NCBI GenBank assembly: GCA_022376515.1
Contig: WTXI01000028.1
Location: forward strand, 124,001-188,000
From: Lactifluus volemus
Taxonomy: Eukaryota > Basidiomycota > Agaricomycetes > Russulales > Russulaceae
Direction: 5' to 3'
DNA: 64,000 nucleotides
In this document: positions 1-11,124 of the stretch, in pieces
Numbering within the stretch: the first letter of the stretch is position 1
Layout: every line of letters starts with the position of its first letter
The notes under the pieces: model-generated
The model's input: only the letters and a program-made list of their open reading frames with translations
What the model was told of the DNA's origin: nothing
The model's database searches: none
Made by a program: the position numbers and the translations under genes

Positions 1-262
1 AGTAGGCGAAGATTCGAGGCGAAGGAGGCGAAGGAGGATCCTGACCAGAGTTGACACGCTTACGGCCCCGGCTGAGTCTGCTGTTGGAATACATCTCCGA
101 TTGGAGGGGAGCTGCAAGGCGATAGTGCAGCGGGGGATATGGCCGTGGCAGGCCAGAGGAGCCCGATGACTCACTTGCCGTTGTCACAGGCAGGCCGAGG
201 GCAGCACGGTGAGGATAACGATGCTCCCCGTTGGGAGCGATCGCCCGAGCCGTTTTTACTAT
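1..262 (-). CDS. Possible partial gene (3' side off the left edge), Ser/Pro-rich
   Basis: Read on the minus strand, an open frame enters at about 262 and runs off position 1 without a stop. The predicted peptide is rich in Ser, Pro and Arg, contains the phrase SRLSRGRKRV and ends in a repetitive DPPSPPSPR stretch. An internal ATG lies at about 90. No domain is recognisable and the composition suggests a disordered region. It could be part of a gene extending left, or a chance frame. Confidence 0.25.
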   Translation of the reverse strand, partial: MVKTARAIAPNGEHRYPHRAALGLPVTTASESSGSSGLPRPYPPLHYRLAAPLQSEMYSNSRLSRGRKRVNSGQDPPSPPSPRIFAY

Positions 263-1593
263 ACCCCTTCTCGATTCTCACTTACATTGATCATTTTTAT
301 TAGCTACGATAGGTACGAGGCGTAGGCTCGAGTTTTACGAGCCCGAAGTCTCGATCTCGGATCGAGCGCGCCCGGTCGTTACACCGAGGCATTTTGCATT
401 CTCCACTTCTGCGTTTTAACGTTTATTAATCTAATATTGCAATCAGTAGCTAGGATACTAGTTACTATGGACATACATATAAATACTTCGAATGCACAGT
501 GTTGCAAAGGCAGTTTTAATCTGTCCTTTTGTTTTTTCCCCTCTTCATCTCGTGTGATCTCACTTAATCTCTTCTCGCGCCGCTCATTTTCTTTCCCCTT
601 CACTTGCGGACCTTCAATTTAAACACTATCTGCGCCAAGCAAAACTGTTGGGAATGTCAGTTGAGAGTAAGAGCAATGCACAAAAATACTAGTAGCTGAA
701 GGAAGGGCAATTTCTATTGCGGAAGTAGAAGTATGAGCTTCGTTCTGAGCACCATCCATAGACCACATTTCATGCCTTTGCGTTCATTTTTTGTCCTGTG
801 CGGAGCACGGGGTCACGCTAATAGGGAATAAGCCAGCGATTACTGTCCACACTCTAGCTGCCCTTGCAATTAGTCTTGGCCCTGGACCAGCTATTTTGAC
901 GCTCTGGGGAAAGGCAATCGATGACATCCCATCATAGCTTATTCAGCGCTCTTCTGTCCGTAGGTTTTTTCACTTGCGTTCGGGGGTGCGGGCGCAGCGG
1001 GGGCCATGGCAGTACGGAGAGAAGACGTCATGCTAGTATGAAACTAGATCGTATTTCATTCGTGCGACCTCTCGCGGGCTGAATCCCGGGAACTTGAAGT
1101 TGCGCACTTCGCGGTGTCCACCTGCATGATCGATGATCCTCCAAGAATCAGTCAGCCGTCATCACCACGTGTGTAACGGTGTGTTTCTCTGCGTTATCAT
1201 TGGGAGAAGCATCATGATCTAGCAGGGGCATACGTCCATATTCGTGGCGCTCTGTGCAGTAAATGTGTCGGTGACGTGGCGTTGGTGAGCAGCATTTGAA
1301 CTGTTTGAGGTGGCTGTCTGCGCTGTATCCACGCATATGTTGTAATGTAGGTATGTGGGAAAGGGGGTGCGGGTCATAATGAGGTGATGGCGACGATGAT
1401 GATATGACGAAGGTTGGCGCCAGCGTCCAGTTCTGGGTATAGGTCAGCGCCCACTGACTCGGAGACTGGATTCGGACTTGATTCAACCGCATCCACGTCG
1501 TTACTCACCTCCCTGAAAATGCCTGGTTGCTGCTCTACCATAATTTATCCTCCCCTCATTAGATTGCTCGGCCGACGTAAGCCGTTCCAAATC
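263..1593. other. No supported gene
   Basis: I see no convincing coding exon. Short frames occur on both strands but have no recognisable motif and no splice signals that join them. The stretch lies upstream of the F-box gene and probably contains its promoter and 5' leader. Confidence 0.4.
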
Positions 1594-3060
1594 ATGACCT
1601 TTATGTCCCTGATCTGCTCACAAACTTGCGAATTAATAGGGCCCAACAGGAATGCTAGACGACGCTCACCTATTGATATCCTCAACGGTGACGTGCTTCT
1701 CGATATATTTCATCACTATCGGCTGGCAGATCCGGACGAATACGATACTGGAACTGGGACGGCCATTGTTTGGAACCGCCAACGTTGGTGGTATAAGCTG
1801 GCACATGTTTGCCGACTGTGGCGAAATCTTATCCTTGAATCACCATCCCTACTCGACCTTCATCTCTACTGCACCAATGGTGTGCCCGTAGCGGACATGC
1901 TTGCACATTCACCACCTCTACCACTCACCATCTGTTATGACAGTCAACGGGAGATAACAGCAGAAGATGAATTGAGCATCTCGCTTGCCCTTTCGCACCG
2001 TGATCGCGTGCGTCACGTTTACTTTTCGATGCTCCCAAACGTGGGGAAGTTCGTCACAGCCATGGATAATCAATTCTCAAGTCTGGAACGCATGTATATC
2101 CATTCTCGGACCGAAGTGGCCTTTCCTGCAACATTTCAAGCCCCAAATCTACGCCATCTCAGACTGTGGACGGCTTGCATTCCAATTGGGTCATCCTTAC
2201 TTAGCACTTCTGCTGCGGGACTCGTCACTCTCAAGCTTATGTATATCCCAGCATCCGCATATTTCCCTCCGAATTACATACTTACCCGGCTTTTCCTTAT
2301 GGCCCAGCTGGAGAGTCTGTCCATTGGATTCAAACACCCTATCCCCAACCGTGATGTTGAAAGGCAATCGCGCCAGACCCTGGACATGACCGTACTTCCT
2401 AATCTACGCCAGTTTGTGTTTCGAGGTACGGCCACATATTTGGAGGGTCTTGTTGCTCGGATAAGCGCCCCTTCCCTCAGCGCCTTTAGTGTCTATCTTT
2501 TTAATCAACTCTCCTTTACTGTCCCACACCTCTTGCAGTTCATGCAGAATTCCGAGAACCTCGGATTTAGGGTTGTCCAGGTTACTTTCGGTGCGCTTGC
2601 CGTTTCCTTACATGCGGACCCTTCAAAGTGGGACTCTCCCTTGCTGTTACATCTCAACTGCGGACATCTCGACTGGCAGGTAGCATGTGTGGCGCAAATC
2701 CTTGGTACTCTTTCACCCGTACTTTCCGTCGCGGAGCAAGTCATACTCACCCACGAGGAACACGATCTATCACCAGAATGGCATAATGATGTCGACCGAA
2801 ATCAGTGGCGTGAACTTCTTAGGCCGTTCACCAACGCGAAGACTATTCATGTACAAGGTGATCTCGTCAGCAAAATCTTCCGTGCCTTACCATCTGAAGA
2901 TGGAGAGCCACCACTGGAACTCCTTCCGAACCTTGAGGAGGTTGGATATTCTGGAGAAAGCGATTCTCGGGATGCATTTACCACATTTCTCAATGAACGA
3001 CAGATAGCAGGCCATCCCGTGGGCCTGCGCCTGGTGGACCGTTCTATGTTCGATAATTGA
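1594..3060 (+). CDS. F-box-like domain protein
   Basis: The product resembles the large agaricomycete F-box family, whose members are presumed substrate adaptors of SCF ubiquitin ligases. Just after the chosen start comes SPIDILNGDVLLDIF, then a Trp-rich stretch and KLAHVCRLWRNLILESPSLL, the usual F-box core (leader, 'VCRxWR', 'SPxLW/L'). The remaining ~430 residues are Leu-rich, with recurring LPNLRQFVF- and LPNLEEVGY-like segments of degenerate leucine-rich-repeat type, and end at a TGA at 3058-3060. The coding part is one uninterrupted exon. The frame stays open upstream, with in-frame ATGs at 1519 and 1414. I prefer 1594 because the upstream residues look unrelated to the family, but the start is uncertain. 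Substrate unknown. Confidence 0.75.
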   Translation: MTFMSLICSQTCELIGPNRNARRRSPIDILNGDVLLDIFHHYRLADPDEYDTGTGTAIVWNRQRWWYKLAHVCRLWRNLILESPSLLDLHLYCTNGVPVADMLAHSPPLPLTICYDSQREITAEDELSISLALSHRDRVRHVYFSMLPNVGKFVTAMDNQFSSLERMYIHSRTEVAFPATFQAPNLRHLRLWTACIPIGSSLLSTSAAGLVTLKLMYIPASAYFPPNYILTRLFLMAQLESLSIGFKHPIPNRDVERQSRQTLDMTVLPNLRQFVFRGTATYLEGLVARISAPSLSAFSVYLFNQLSFTVPHLLQFMQNSENLGFRVVQVTFGALAVSLHADPSKWDSPLLLHLNCGHLDWQVACVAQILGTLSPVLSVAEQVILTHEEHDLSPEWHNDVDRNQWRELLRPFTNAKTIHVQGDLVSKIFRALPSEDGEPPLELLPNLEEVGYSGESDSRDAFTTFLNERQIAGHPVGLRLVDRSMFDN

Positions 3061-4299
3061 AGCCTCAGGTTCTGTGGCCGCAGCAATGGAGCTAATCGGT
3101 GGATCGAGGTACGTCCCGACATACCTATCCATGTGTTAGTCGCGCTCACACCGTGACCACCCGCCTACTTTCTTGTTGTTCATGACGACCATCAGTCATC
3201 GCAACACTAAGCGGCCCAACTACCCTCTCTTAGTCAACATCATGTGCGTATATTCAACTGGCACTTTTGCATCTTGATGACTACTACATACCCTATAATT
3301 CCTCTCTCCCCGCATTCCTTGATGATCGCACAAATCATGTGTACATGTTGGCCTTCGTTTTTCGGTTTCGAGCACTGTGTCATTTAGATTCCTTGTGATG
3401 TATTTACTACTCTATAACTATCAGCCTTTGCATTGCACTTGCATCCCGTGACATACTAACTAGGACATTCTGGCGTCTCGGAGTAGTGGCCTGCCGTTCG
3501 TGCCCTCATCCTGACGGAGGAGCGCTCAGCGTCGATCCCTAGCATCTACTCGTCATGGCAAGCTCTACAGTTTCTACCCGGCCCGTCGAACGGCATACGT
3601 AACTTATGGGTTGTTACGGAGAGCTTCTTGAGCCATGCGGTGAGTGTCGAACTACGATGGCGACCCACCTACTCCACCGACTCTCCAGTAGCATTGCCAC
3701 AATTTCAAACCCCGACATCTGATGTTCGTATAAGACTTACCGCTGTCCCTAATCCCCATTCCAACATGCACAGGGTAGAGGGAGTGTGACGAGCTGAGAT
3801 ATGCGTGGTGTAAGCAGCTCCAGCTGGACAGGCTGACTTTCTTTTACAGGAGTGAGACAGATCGGTTGCAGTAGTTCAGTTGGTGAGTTTTCCTCTTGTA
3901 CTTCCCTTATCTGTTCCGTGAGTAGTCACACCTATGCGCTGTTATTTGTTACAAATTAAGAGGAAATGAGACTTCAGGTTGCGTTTATATGTCATTTCGG
4001 CTATCGGAAGACGGGGTTCTCAGTCTAGCAGGGTCTCAAGTTCTTGGCCTGACCCACCCGCCCAGCACCACCGCCGTGGCGTTTGGGTTAGACACCACCA
4101 CCGGAGACGTGTGTATTCCCCTTGAAGAAAGGACTTGCTGGTATAGACCGTTAGTTCATGGGCTAAATTGCCTTACGATGATAGGACGCATGCGGTGTAT
4201 GTAAAGGTTGTCCCAAGTCCTTGTCCCAGAGAGATCACGTGGCCCCACAGACGCGATCACGCGCTCACGTCTCACCACTGATGTAACCTTGACAAATCT
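3061..4299. other. Intergenic, no supported gene
   Basis: This is the 3' side of the F-box gene followed by sequence without a convincing exon. Short frames such as 3989-4204 (plus) have no recognisable motif. Confidence 0.4.
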
Positions 4300-4613
4300 T
4301 GCTGCAGAACCTGGGCCCGTCCAGTGAACAAGCAGGTCCTGTGGGAAGCGGTAGGGCTTGGCCCAGATTGTTCCAAGGATAGTGTTCCCAAGAAGTATCC
4401 AACTCGGACACTGTCGCTGACCCCTTGATCACAACCTCAGTTGATGGTACAGCTCGAGTCGCCCTGGAAATCAAAGAGCCAAGCTAGTCGACACTAACTT
4501 GGACATGGCCTTGTTTCAAGGTTTCTTGGTTTGGTTTGCTTTCAACAACGCGACTTGGAGCCTTTTATGGTCACTCCAACTGCCTGTTCATATTCCTTTC
4601 CCTGTTAGTTTCC

Positions 4614-4684
4614 GTCGGTTCCCCCGTCATCCATAACCAAGTCTCTTTGCGACGAACTTTGTTATGGATGACGGGGGAACCGAC
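4614..4684. repeat. Perfect 24-bp inverted repeat with 23-nt loop
   Basis: The left arm 4614-4637 and right arm 4661-4684 are exact reverse complements, starting gtcggttcccccgtcatc. The corresponding place in the right duplicate (about 7331-7360) has only the left-arm-like sequence, in a diverged form. The second arm therefore looks newly made in this copy, as by a template switch. Confidence 0.9.
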
Positions 4685-4689
4685 ATATC

Positions 4690-5584
4690 GCAGCTGGTCG
4701 TGCGTCGTGCGCCTTTGTGGCGTTCCAAACTCTTCTTACAACTAAAGCTCACGGTGTGAGAGCGCACTTCTTCACACCTGAATTAAGATGGGGGTTTCTC
4801 AACCTCCTTTGTGTGTGTCCCCATCTGACGCGTCTTCATATTCTGGGTGCCCGCTGGATTGTTATGGGTTACGTCGGTCGCCGGAGATGGTTCGTCCCCG
4901 AGCTTACCTCGAGTAAAACCCTCTGTTCAGACAAGCCTTCCAGCACTGTACTTCTGTGGGTGGTGGACAGAAGTTCTGTATGGGGTGGGAGCGAGGCCAT
5001 GCTATCTATGGCAATGCTTGGAGCCTGGTTTCCAGACTCTGCGACCGCAGCCATGTGCTCTCCATATAATCTCGATGAATTGTTTCGGCTGTCTTCACCC
5101 GCGAATTCTCCATGTGAGCTCAAGCTTGGCTCAAGACCGAGTGGCAGTGGTTCACCAAAAACGGCCTCTCAAAAGGCTTCTGTTGGTCCAGGTGCATGGT
5201 AAAGTAGCCCCTCGGGCTCCACGGAAACCTCCAGATATCTCATGGTATTAAAGGGCATCCCGGGAACGTAAGGCATGCTTCTGTAGTTTGTCTGAGTTAT
5301 GGCCGACCGCTTGGCCAGGACAGAAGGGCCTCGGGCTTCCGCAAGCGATGTAAGTTCGTCGATGATGGCGGCCTAGGCAGACCCGGGGAGACATCTGTCG
5401 AGGAGTCCACAACATCACGAGAGGGTTTGTTGAAACCATCACCCAACTTGGTGCCCGGGTCCAGATGAACGCCTGCTCTTTGGGCGTTCTATATAGGATC
5501 TCTACTCACCAGATTGTCTTCGATGTCCTTCCAGTACCGCTCCCATCATTCCGAAACGTCATCTAGAGCCAAGTCGTTCTGCAT
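4690..5584 (-). pseudogene. Pseudogene copy of the zinc-finger gene at 7347-8394
   Basis: This is the minus-strand homologue of the intact gene in the right duplicate. The start region is recognisable (MQNDL at 5584), but codon 13 is a stop, where the intact copy continues with Trp residues. The intron and start of exon 2 are rearranged, and further down the frame is broken more than once. A surviving fragment at 4869-5123 still matches the middle of the intact protein (ESGNQAP, TVLEGL, EVSSGT). The C-terminal zinc-finger region is eroded next to the new hairpin. No intact product is expected. Confidence 0.75.
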
Positions 5585-6769
5585 GACTCGGGCGAGAGGA
5601 AGAGAAGGAGAAGTCGCTTCGGCGCTGACTTGTACACTTCGTGGGAGCTCAGGCTGGCTCAGGCTAAATAGCACGACACTCAAGGGCATAGCCATATCGT
5701 TCCGCCCAAGCATCCACTGCCCTTGACCACTGCAGAAAGTACAAGGTATCTACGCTACATATAGGGATCCACAGTACTGACTGGTCCATCTGTTCATGAC
5801 CTTGTTCTCCCTTCAGGTGATGTGGCCCTATGCACACCTTCGCCCTAAATGCACAGTTCCGCTAATTGTGTTTGCTCGCGTGCAGAGCTGTGCGGCGATA
5901 CAGCCTCCTGTACAGGTCGCACATGCAGGACTACACGAGGCATTACCATGAAGTAAGAATGTCCGTGCAAAATAGGTTAGGAACCTATTGGGACTGCATA
6001 TTGTATCGCCACATACTACTAGTACTCACTATCTTATAACCCTAACCCTGCTGTTTTCTAATCTCAACCATTCCGTTGTAAGTTACCACTAGATGCACCC
6101 TTTCAACGGGTTTTCTCTAGCTAAACGTCTCTTGTCCATTTGTACGAAATCCCTAGGAGGAGGGCTTTGTAAATCAATTGTAAGCAGGTTCTACAAGCCA
6201 CGATGTCCCAAGCGCAAGCATCGCCGACTCGTCACTTGGAATCAAGCTTGAAATGCGGTCGCCCGACGTCATTTGTTATCTTTAATCAAATGACTATATT
6301 CACAATAAGATACAGTAGTAACTCGAACGAGGCGTTGGTCTTTGACCCTCGGCACTCCGCGTCACCCCTCTTGAAGCACCGCACCATCCCCGCGCGCGCA
6401 TTTTTGCGCTCCGTCGCACTCGAGCAGTTTGTCTCTTAGACGGCGCGGCGTGCCCACCGTCTACTAGTAATTGTACACACTTATAACTATCCATTTCATG
6501 TCATGCGATGTGGAGACCGCTCCGGCTTTGCGCCTTGCCTTTGCGCATCTTACCACGATCCCGCCGGAAGGTCTGAGTCGTCACTCGGCAGTTACCACTG
6601 ATCACTGCCAGTCAAACAACCTACCACTGGACCCCTTCAACGTTACAACGTTCAACCCTTCGTTGTTCCTTCTCTTCTAGGAAGGTCCCACTCCAAAAAT
6701 GTTGCGTTACTCTCTCTCTCTCTGTCGCCGCTCCATATCCAAGAAAAAGCATGACTCAGAACTTTTGGA

Positions 6770-9490
6770 CAGGCACGTCCAGTGAACAAGCAGGTCCTGT
6801 GAAGTACATCCTTGTATACCCAGGCTAGACGGAAGCGGTGTCCATAATATCCCAGGGCTTGGCCAAGATTGCTCCAAGGATAGTCGAAGGTACCCACCTG
6901 TAATCCAACTCGGACCCATTGTTGCTCACCTCTTGATCACAACTTGGAGCTCAGTTGACGGTCCAGCACGAGTCGCCCTGGGAACCAAAGAGCCAAGCTA
7001 AGTTATTCGACACTAACTTAGACATGACCTTGTTTCAAGATTTCTTGTTTTGATTTGATTTTGACAACGCGAGCCTTTTATGGTCGCTCCAACCTGACTC
7101 CGGCCAACCCAAGTAAGAACATATCACATGCGATTACAACAACGACCATTCAACGTAGACGTCTTCATCGAGGTGAAAGCAATGCCCAGATAACAAGAGT
7201 ACAGAAGAGAACACATGCCGTGAAAAAACTATGAGAGTTCAAAGCAGGACGAGCTAGTACAGTATAAGTAAGGGATATCCGGTTCTCAATCCCATTCAAC
7301 TGTTCATATCCCCTTCCCTATTAGTCGCCGTCGGTTCCCCTATCATTCACAGCCAAGTTTCATTGCAATGCTTGCGATGAGTGCTGCAATTATCTTTTCG
7401 AAGGATTGTCGATCCACACCGACATACCGCGGCTGATGGTGCGTCATGCACCTTTGTCGTCTTTTTGTGGCGTTGCAAATTCTTCTTACAACTAAAACTC
7501 ACGATGCGAGAGCGCACTCTCGTGCATTCTTCACACCTAAACTGAGTTGGGGGTTTCTCAACACCCTTTGTGCGCGTCCCCGTCCGACGCGTCTTTGTAT
7601 TCTGGATTCCCGCTGGTCCATTACGGGCTGCCTCGGTGGCAGGCGATAGGCTCGTCCCTGAGCTTACCTCAGGTGAAAGCTTCTGTTCCAGGCCTTCCAG
7701 CACCGTATTGCTGCGGGTGGGGAACGGGAGTTCCTTCTGAGGAATGTGTAGGGCCATGCCGTTGACGGCAACATCGGGAGCCTGGTTTCCAGACTCGTCA
7801 GCAGCCCCACGCTCTACATATAATTCGCTTCGGTTGTCTTCATCCACAAATTCTCCACGTAGGCTCGAGTTTGGCTCAAGACCGAATGGCAGTGGTTCAC
7901 CAAAAATAGCCTCGGAAAAGGCTTCTGGTGGTGACGGTGCACGGTAAAGTAGCCCCTCGTGCTCATATCCCATGGTATCAAAGTGCCATCCCGAGAACGT
8001 CTGGCTGTATATGTGGTTTGTTTGACTTATGGCCGACCGCATGGCCAGGTCAGAAGGGTCTCGGGCTCCTAAAAGCGAGGTGGGTTCGTCCATGATGGTC
8101 ATACTGGGCAGACCTGGGGAGACATCTGCCGAGGAGCCCACGTGTGACACAATATTACCATAGGGTTCGTTGAAGCCCTCACCAAAACTGGTGTCCAGAT
8201 GAACGCCTGCTTGCTGGATGTTCTCTGTTTCTACTACTTCTCCCTGAGGAAGCCGCAATACCTCATCACCATACGCATTCAGCCTCTATGGGGAAATCTC
8301 TACTCACCACTGGCAGATCGTCTTCGAAGTCCTCAAGGATGTCTTTCCAGTCCCACCATTCTGGAATGTCATCCGGAACCAAGTCGTTCTGCATGACACG
8401 GGCGAGAGGAGAAGGAGGAGAAAGTAAGTCGCTTCGTCGCTGACTCGTCTACTTCCGCGGATGTTGGCTCAGGCTAAATAGCACGACGCCACCCAAGGGC
8501 AGTAGCCATATCGTTCCGCGTACCCAGGCATCCGCTGCACTTGACCACTGCTGAAAGTACAAGGTATCTACGGCTGCATATAGGGATCCACAGTACTGGC
8601 TGGTCCATCTGCTCATGAGCTTGTTCTAACTTCAGGTGATGTGGCCCATACACACTTTCGCCCCAAGTGTACAGTTCAGCTAATTGTGTTTGCTCGCGTG
8701 CAGAGCTGTGCGGAGCTACAGCCTCCGGTACAGGTCGCACGCTCGCAGGACTACACGAGGCATTACCTTGAAGTGAGAATGTCCTAGCAAAAGAGGTTTT
8801 AGGAACCCATTGGGACTACATATCGTATCGTCACATACTCACTATCTTATAACCCTAACTCTGCTGTTATCTAATCTCACCGTTCAGCCGTTTCCGTTGT
8901 ACTAGTAGACGCAGTGCCCTTTCATGAATGTTTTTTTTCTCTGGTCAAACGTCCCTTGTCCCTTTGTACGAAATATAGAGGAGGAAGGCTTTGTAAAATT
9001 ACTTGTAAGCGGGGTTCGACAAGGAACGAACGCCACGGCGATGTCCCACTGGCAAGCGCAAGCATCGCTGACCCGTCACTTGAAATGCGGTCTTTTTGTT
9101 ATTCTTTGACCAACGACTATATTCACAATAAGATATACAGTAGTAACGCAAACGAGGTGCCGTGGTCTTTGACCCCCCACCCGTGCCTCGGCCATCTTGA
9201 AGCACCGCACCATCCCCGCGGAGCGCATTTGGCGCTCCGTCGCGCTCGGCTCGGGCTCGAGCTTGTACTCTTAGACGGCGCGGCGCGCCCAACTGTCTTA
9301 CCTAGTAAAACTGTACAGTATACACTTTCATTACCATGCGACGTTGGAGACCGCTCCGGCTTTGCGCATCTTACTACGATGCCGCCGGAAGGTCCGAGTC
9401 GTCGCTAGCCGGTTACTACTGATCACCGACGGTCAAACGACCTACCACCGGACCCCGTTCAACGTTACCAACTCTCTTCTAGGAAAGTCC
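6770..9490. repeat. Tandem segmental duplication, right copy
   Basis: Homologous to 4300-6670 and separated from it by about 100 bp. This copy keeps the functional-looking zinc-finger gene (7347-8394) and about 1.1 kb of conserved 5' flank. A minus-strand frame at 8474-8740 lies in that flank, but I could not connect it by splicing to the zinc-finger gene, so it may be non-coding upstream sequence. Confidence 0.8.
7347..8394 (-). CDS. Zinc-finger (C2H2/C2HC-like) protein
   Basis: A two-exon gene: exon 1 at 8394-8308 starting MQNDLVPDDIPEWWDW, a 64-nt GT-AG intron, then exon 2 at 8243-7347. It predicts 327 aa. The first 260 residues are acidic and Ser/Pro-rich with no recognised domain. From about residue 264 there is a finger-like module with Cys266, Cys269, His288 and His295, followed by a second with Cys303, Cys305, His318 and Cys322. 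The spacing is not classical C2H2. An acidic N-terminus plus C-terminal fingers is compatible with a transcription factor, but DNA binding is inferred. The intact frame, unlike its tandem copy at 4690-5584, argues that it is maintained. The start is supported by phase-0 splicing between the two exons. Confidence 0.7.
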
Positions 9491-11124
9491 CACTCCAAAA
9501 TTTTCTTTGCGTTGCTCTGTGGTCCATATCCAAGCAAAAAGGCATGAAGACTACTCTCGAACCCCGTGCCGAGGAATGAGTAGAACCAATGTATCAGTTT
9601 TTATTTTATTTTCAATTCAGTTTCAACTCTATAGGTGGGGTCGTCCACCCATCTCGCCTCCGTGTTTGTTATACAATATCCCATTATCGGCGTATTCTGC
9701 TACTTTTTTTTTTTTTCCATTTTGCAACACCACCGTTTCTATGCATCGGAAGAAGAGGGTGCGCGCGCGCGCACAATGATACGAAAATGGAACCTTCAAA
9801 GTTTAGAGAGGGTCCGGGGACAGTGAATCGTGTATCATAGCTCTCAGGATATCCGAGATCCCCACCGGCAACCCCTTGTCGAAACCTTGGTACACCCACT
9901 CCAGCACCCACCCGATCGGAGGAGAACAAGTAAAACTAAACCTTCCTCCCCCCTTCCCACGCGGGTCATTCATGACCGTCCCATAGAAAACATAGTTAGC
10001 AAAAAAAAAACGTGCAAGCGCCCCGACGCTCATCAGCGTTCATTCAGTTCTTTTCTCACCAATTATATCACCATCCGCTGTAAAAGCCACTAAAGCCACT
10101 GAGATTAGCCTGAGAAAACACACAAAACCTTTTTGATATTTTAGAGTTCGTCATATATATGTATGTATCATTTTATCTCCTCAGGGGGTGTGGGACGACC
10201 CATGTTGTGGAGCGCGCGCGTTGCGCGCAAAACGCGGATCAGATAAACATAGGTCCTACCCATTTTGAGAAAGAGCTACGCCCAACTGAGGTTGTATCGC
10301 GGGACGACATGTGAAAGAGAATATAAGCAGAGCGCTGAACATCGATGAAAAAAAAAAAAAAACTCTCTGTAAAAGATGTACAGTATGAGATCCCGTTTCA
10401 TCACGCACGGATGCTGTTTTTGTAAGTGTTAAGCAGAAAAGAGAAAAGTAAATAAATAAATAAAAATAAAATGAAAAAGCAAATTATATTGAATAACTCT
10501 CTCATTTAGAGCAAGACGATTGCAGTCCTTTGTCATTCAATTCATCTGGCGAAAACACCAATTTTTAATAACCAGTGGTCGTCAAACGTTTTGATCATAA
10601 ATGGGACAACTTGCATCCATTTCTACAGTCAAGTGTCGTAGGATATGATTGTGGGACTGCTTGTGCCAGTGGTCAGATGCAATGGATCGGGGAAGATACG
10701 ATAAAAGAATGGCAACCGACGGACGAGCGGCAACAGGAGATGATAAGCATATGAAAAAAAGCGGCAAGGAATCGAGCCTAACCCGTTATTTATGATATTT
10801 ATGCTCTGTATTTGAACGTCTCGAACGCTGTCAATGTAAAGGTGCCTAGAACCGCAGTTGCGTCCTATCGATAATACTGTACGTACTCTGCCCAGCGCTC
10901 AGCCCACGGTTCTCGACCCTGATTAACCCCGCGCAGTAACTGGCTGTCGTCATCGAGCCATCTAATCCAATCACGCCAGTTCCACGTACAACACAACGCA
11001 CCGACGCTAAATTTCCGCCTCGCGCTTGTCTCTAATGTGCATAGCGTACATTTCCGTATCCTACATCGACCAAAAAAAAAGTCCCGCATCACCTTTATCG
11101 CTGCTCCACACAGAAACAGGACGT
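9491..11124. other. AT-rich intergenic region with simple repeats
   Basis: No supported gene. It holds low-complexity stretches: a GC dinucleotide run at about 9761-9772, poly-A tracts at 9999-10009 and 10347-10360, and an AAAT-type run at about 10448-10470. The right end is the 3' flank of hexokinase. Confidence 0.5.

Larger units (their letters stand above)
4300..6670. repeat. Tandem segmental duplication, left copy
   Basis: This block aligns by eye with 6770-9490 in the same order and orientation. Shared landmarks include 'ccagtgaacaagcaggtcct' at about 4320 and 6778, a Cys-rich coding segment at about 4717 and 7471, 'ggtgatgtggccc' near 5816 and 8634, and a GC-rich stretch at about 6340-6440 and 9165-9290. 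The offset grows from about 2.47 to 2.84 kb, so indels have accumulated. It contains the zinc-finger pseudogene and a perfect hairpin. Confidence 0.8.

Noticed and set aside
6036..6056. Telomere-like 'aaccctaaccctg'
   Set aside because: Only two units, and the duplicate near 8852 has a diverged version, so it is not a telomeric array.
8474..8740. 88-codon minus-strand frame upstream of the zinc-finger gene as its first exon
   Set aside because: The zinc-finger gene already has a good first exon at 8394-8308 with an in-phase intron, and I found no donor and acceptor linking this frame to it.
9761..9772. Alternating GC run as a possible structural element
   Set aside because: A short simple repeat among other low-complexity tracts, with nothing else nearby to suggest a role.
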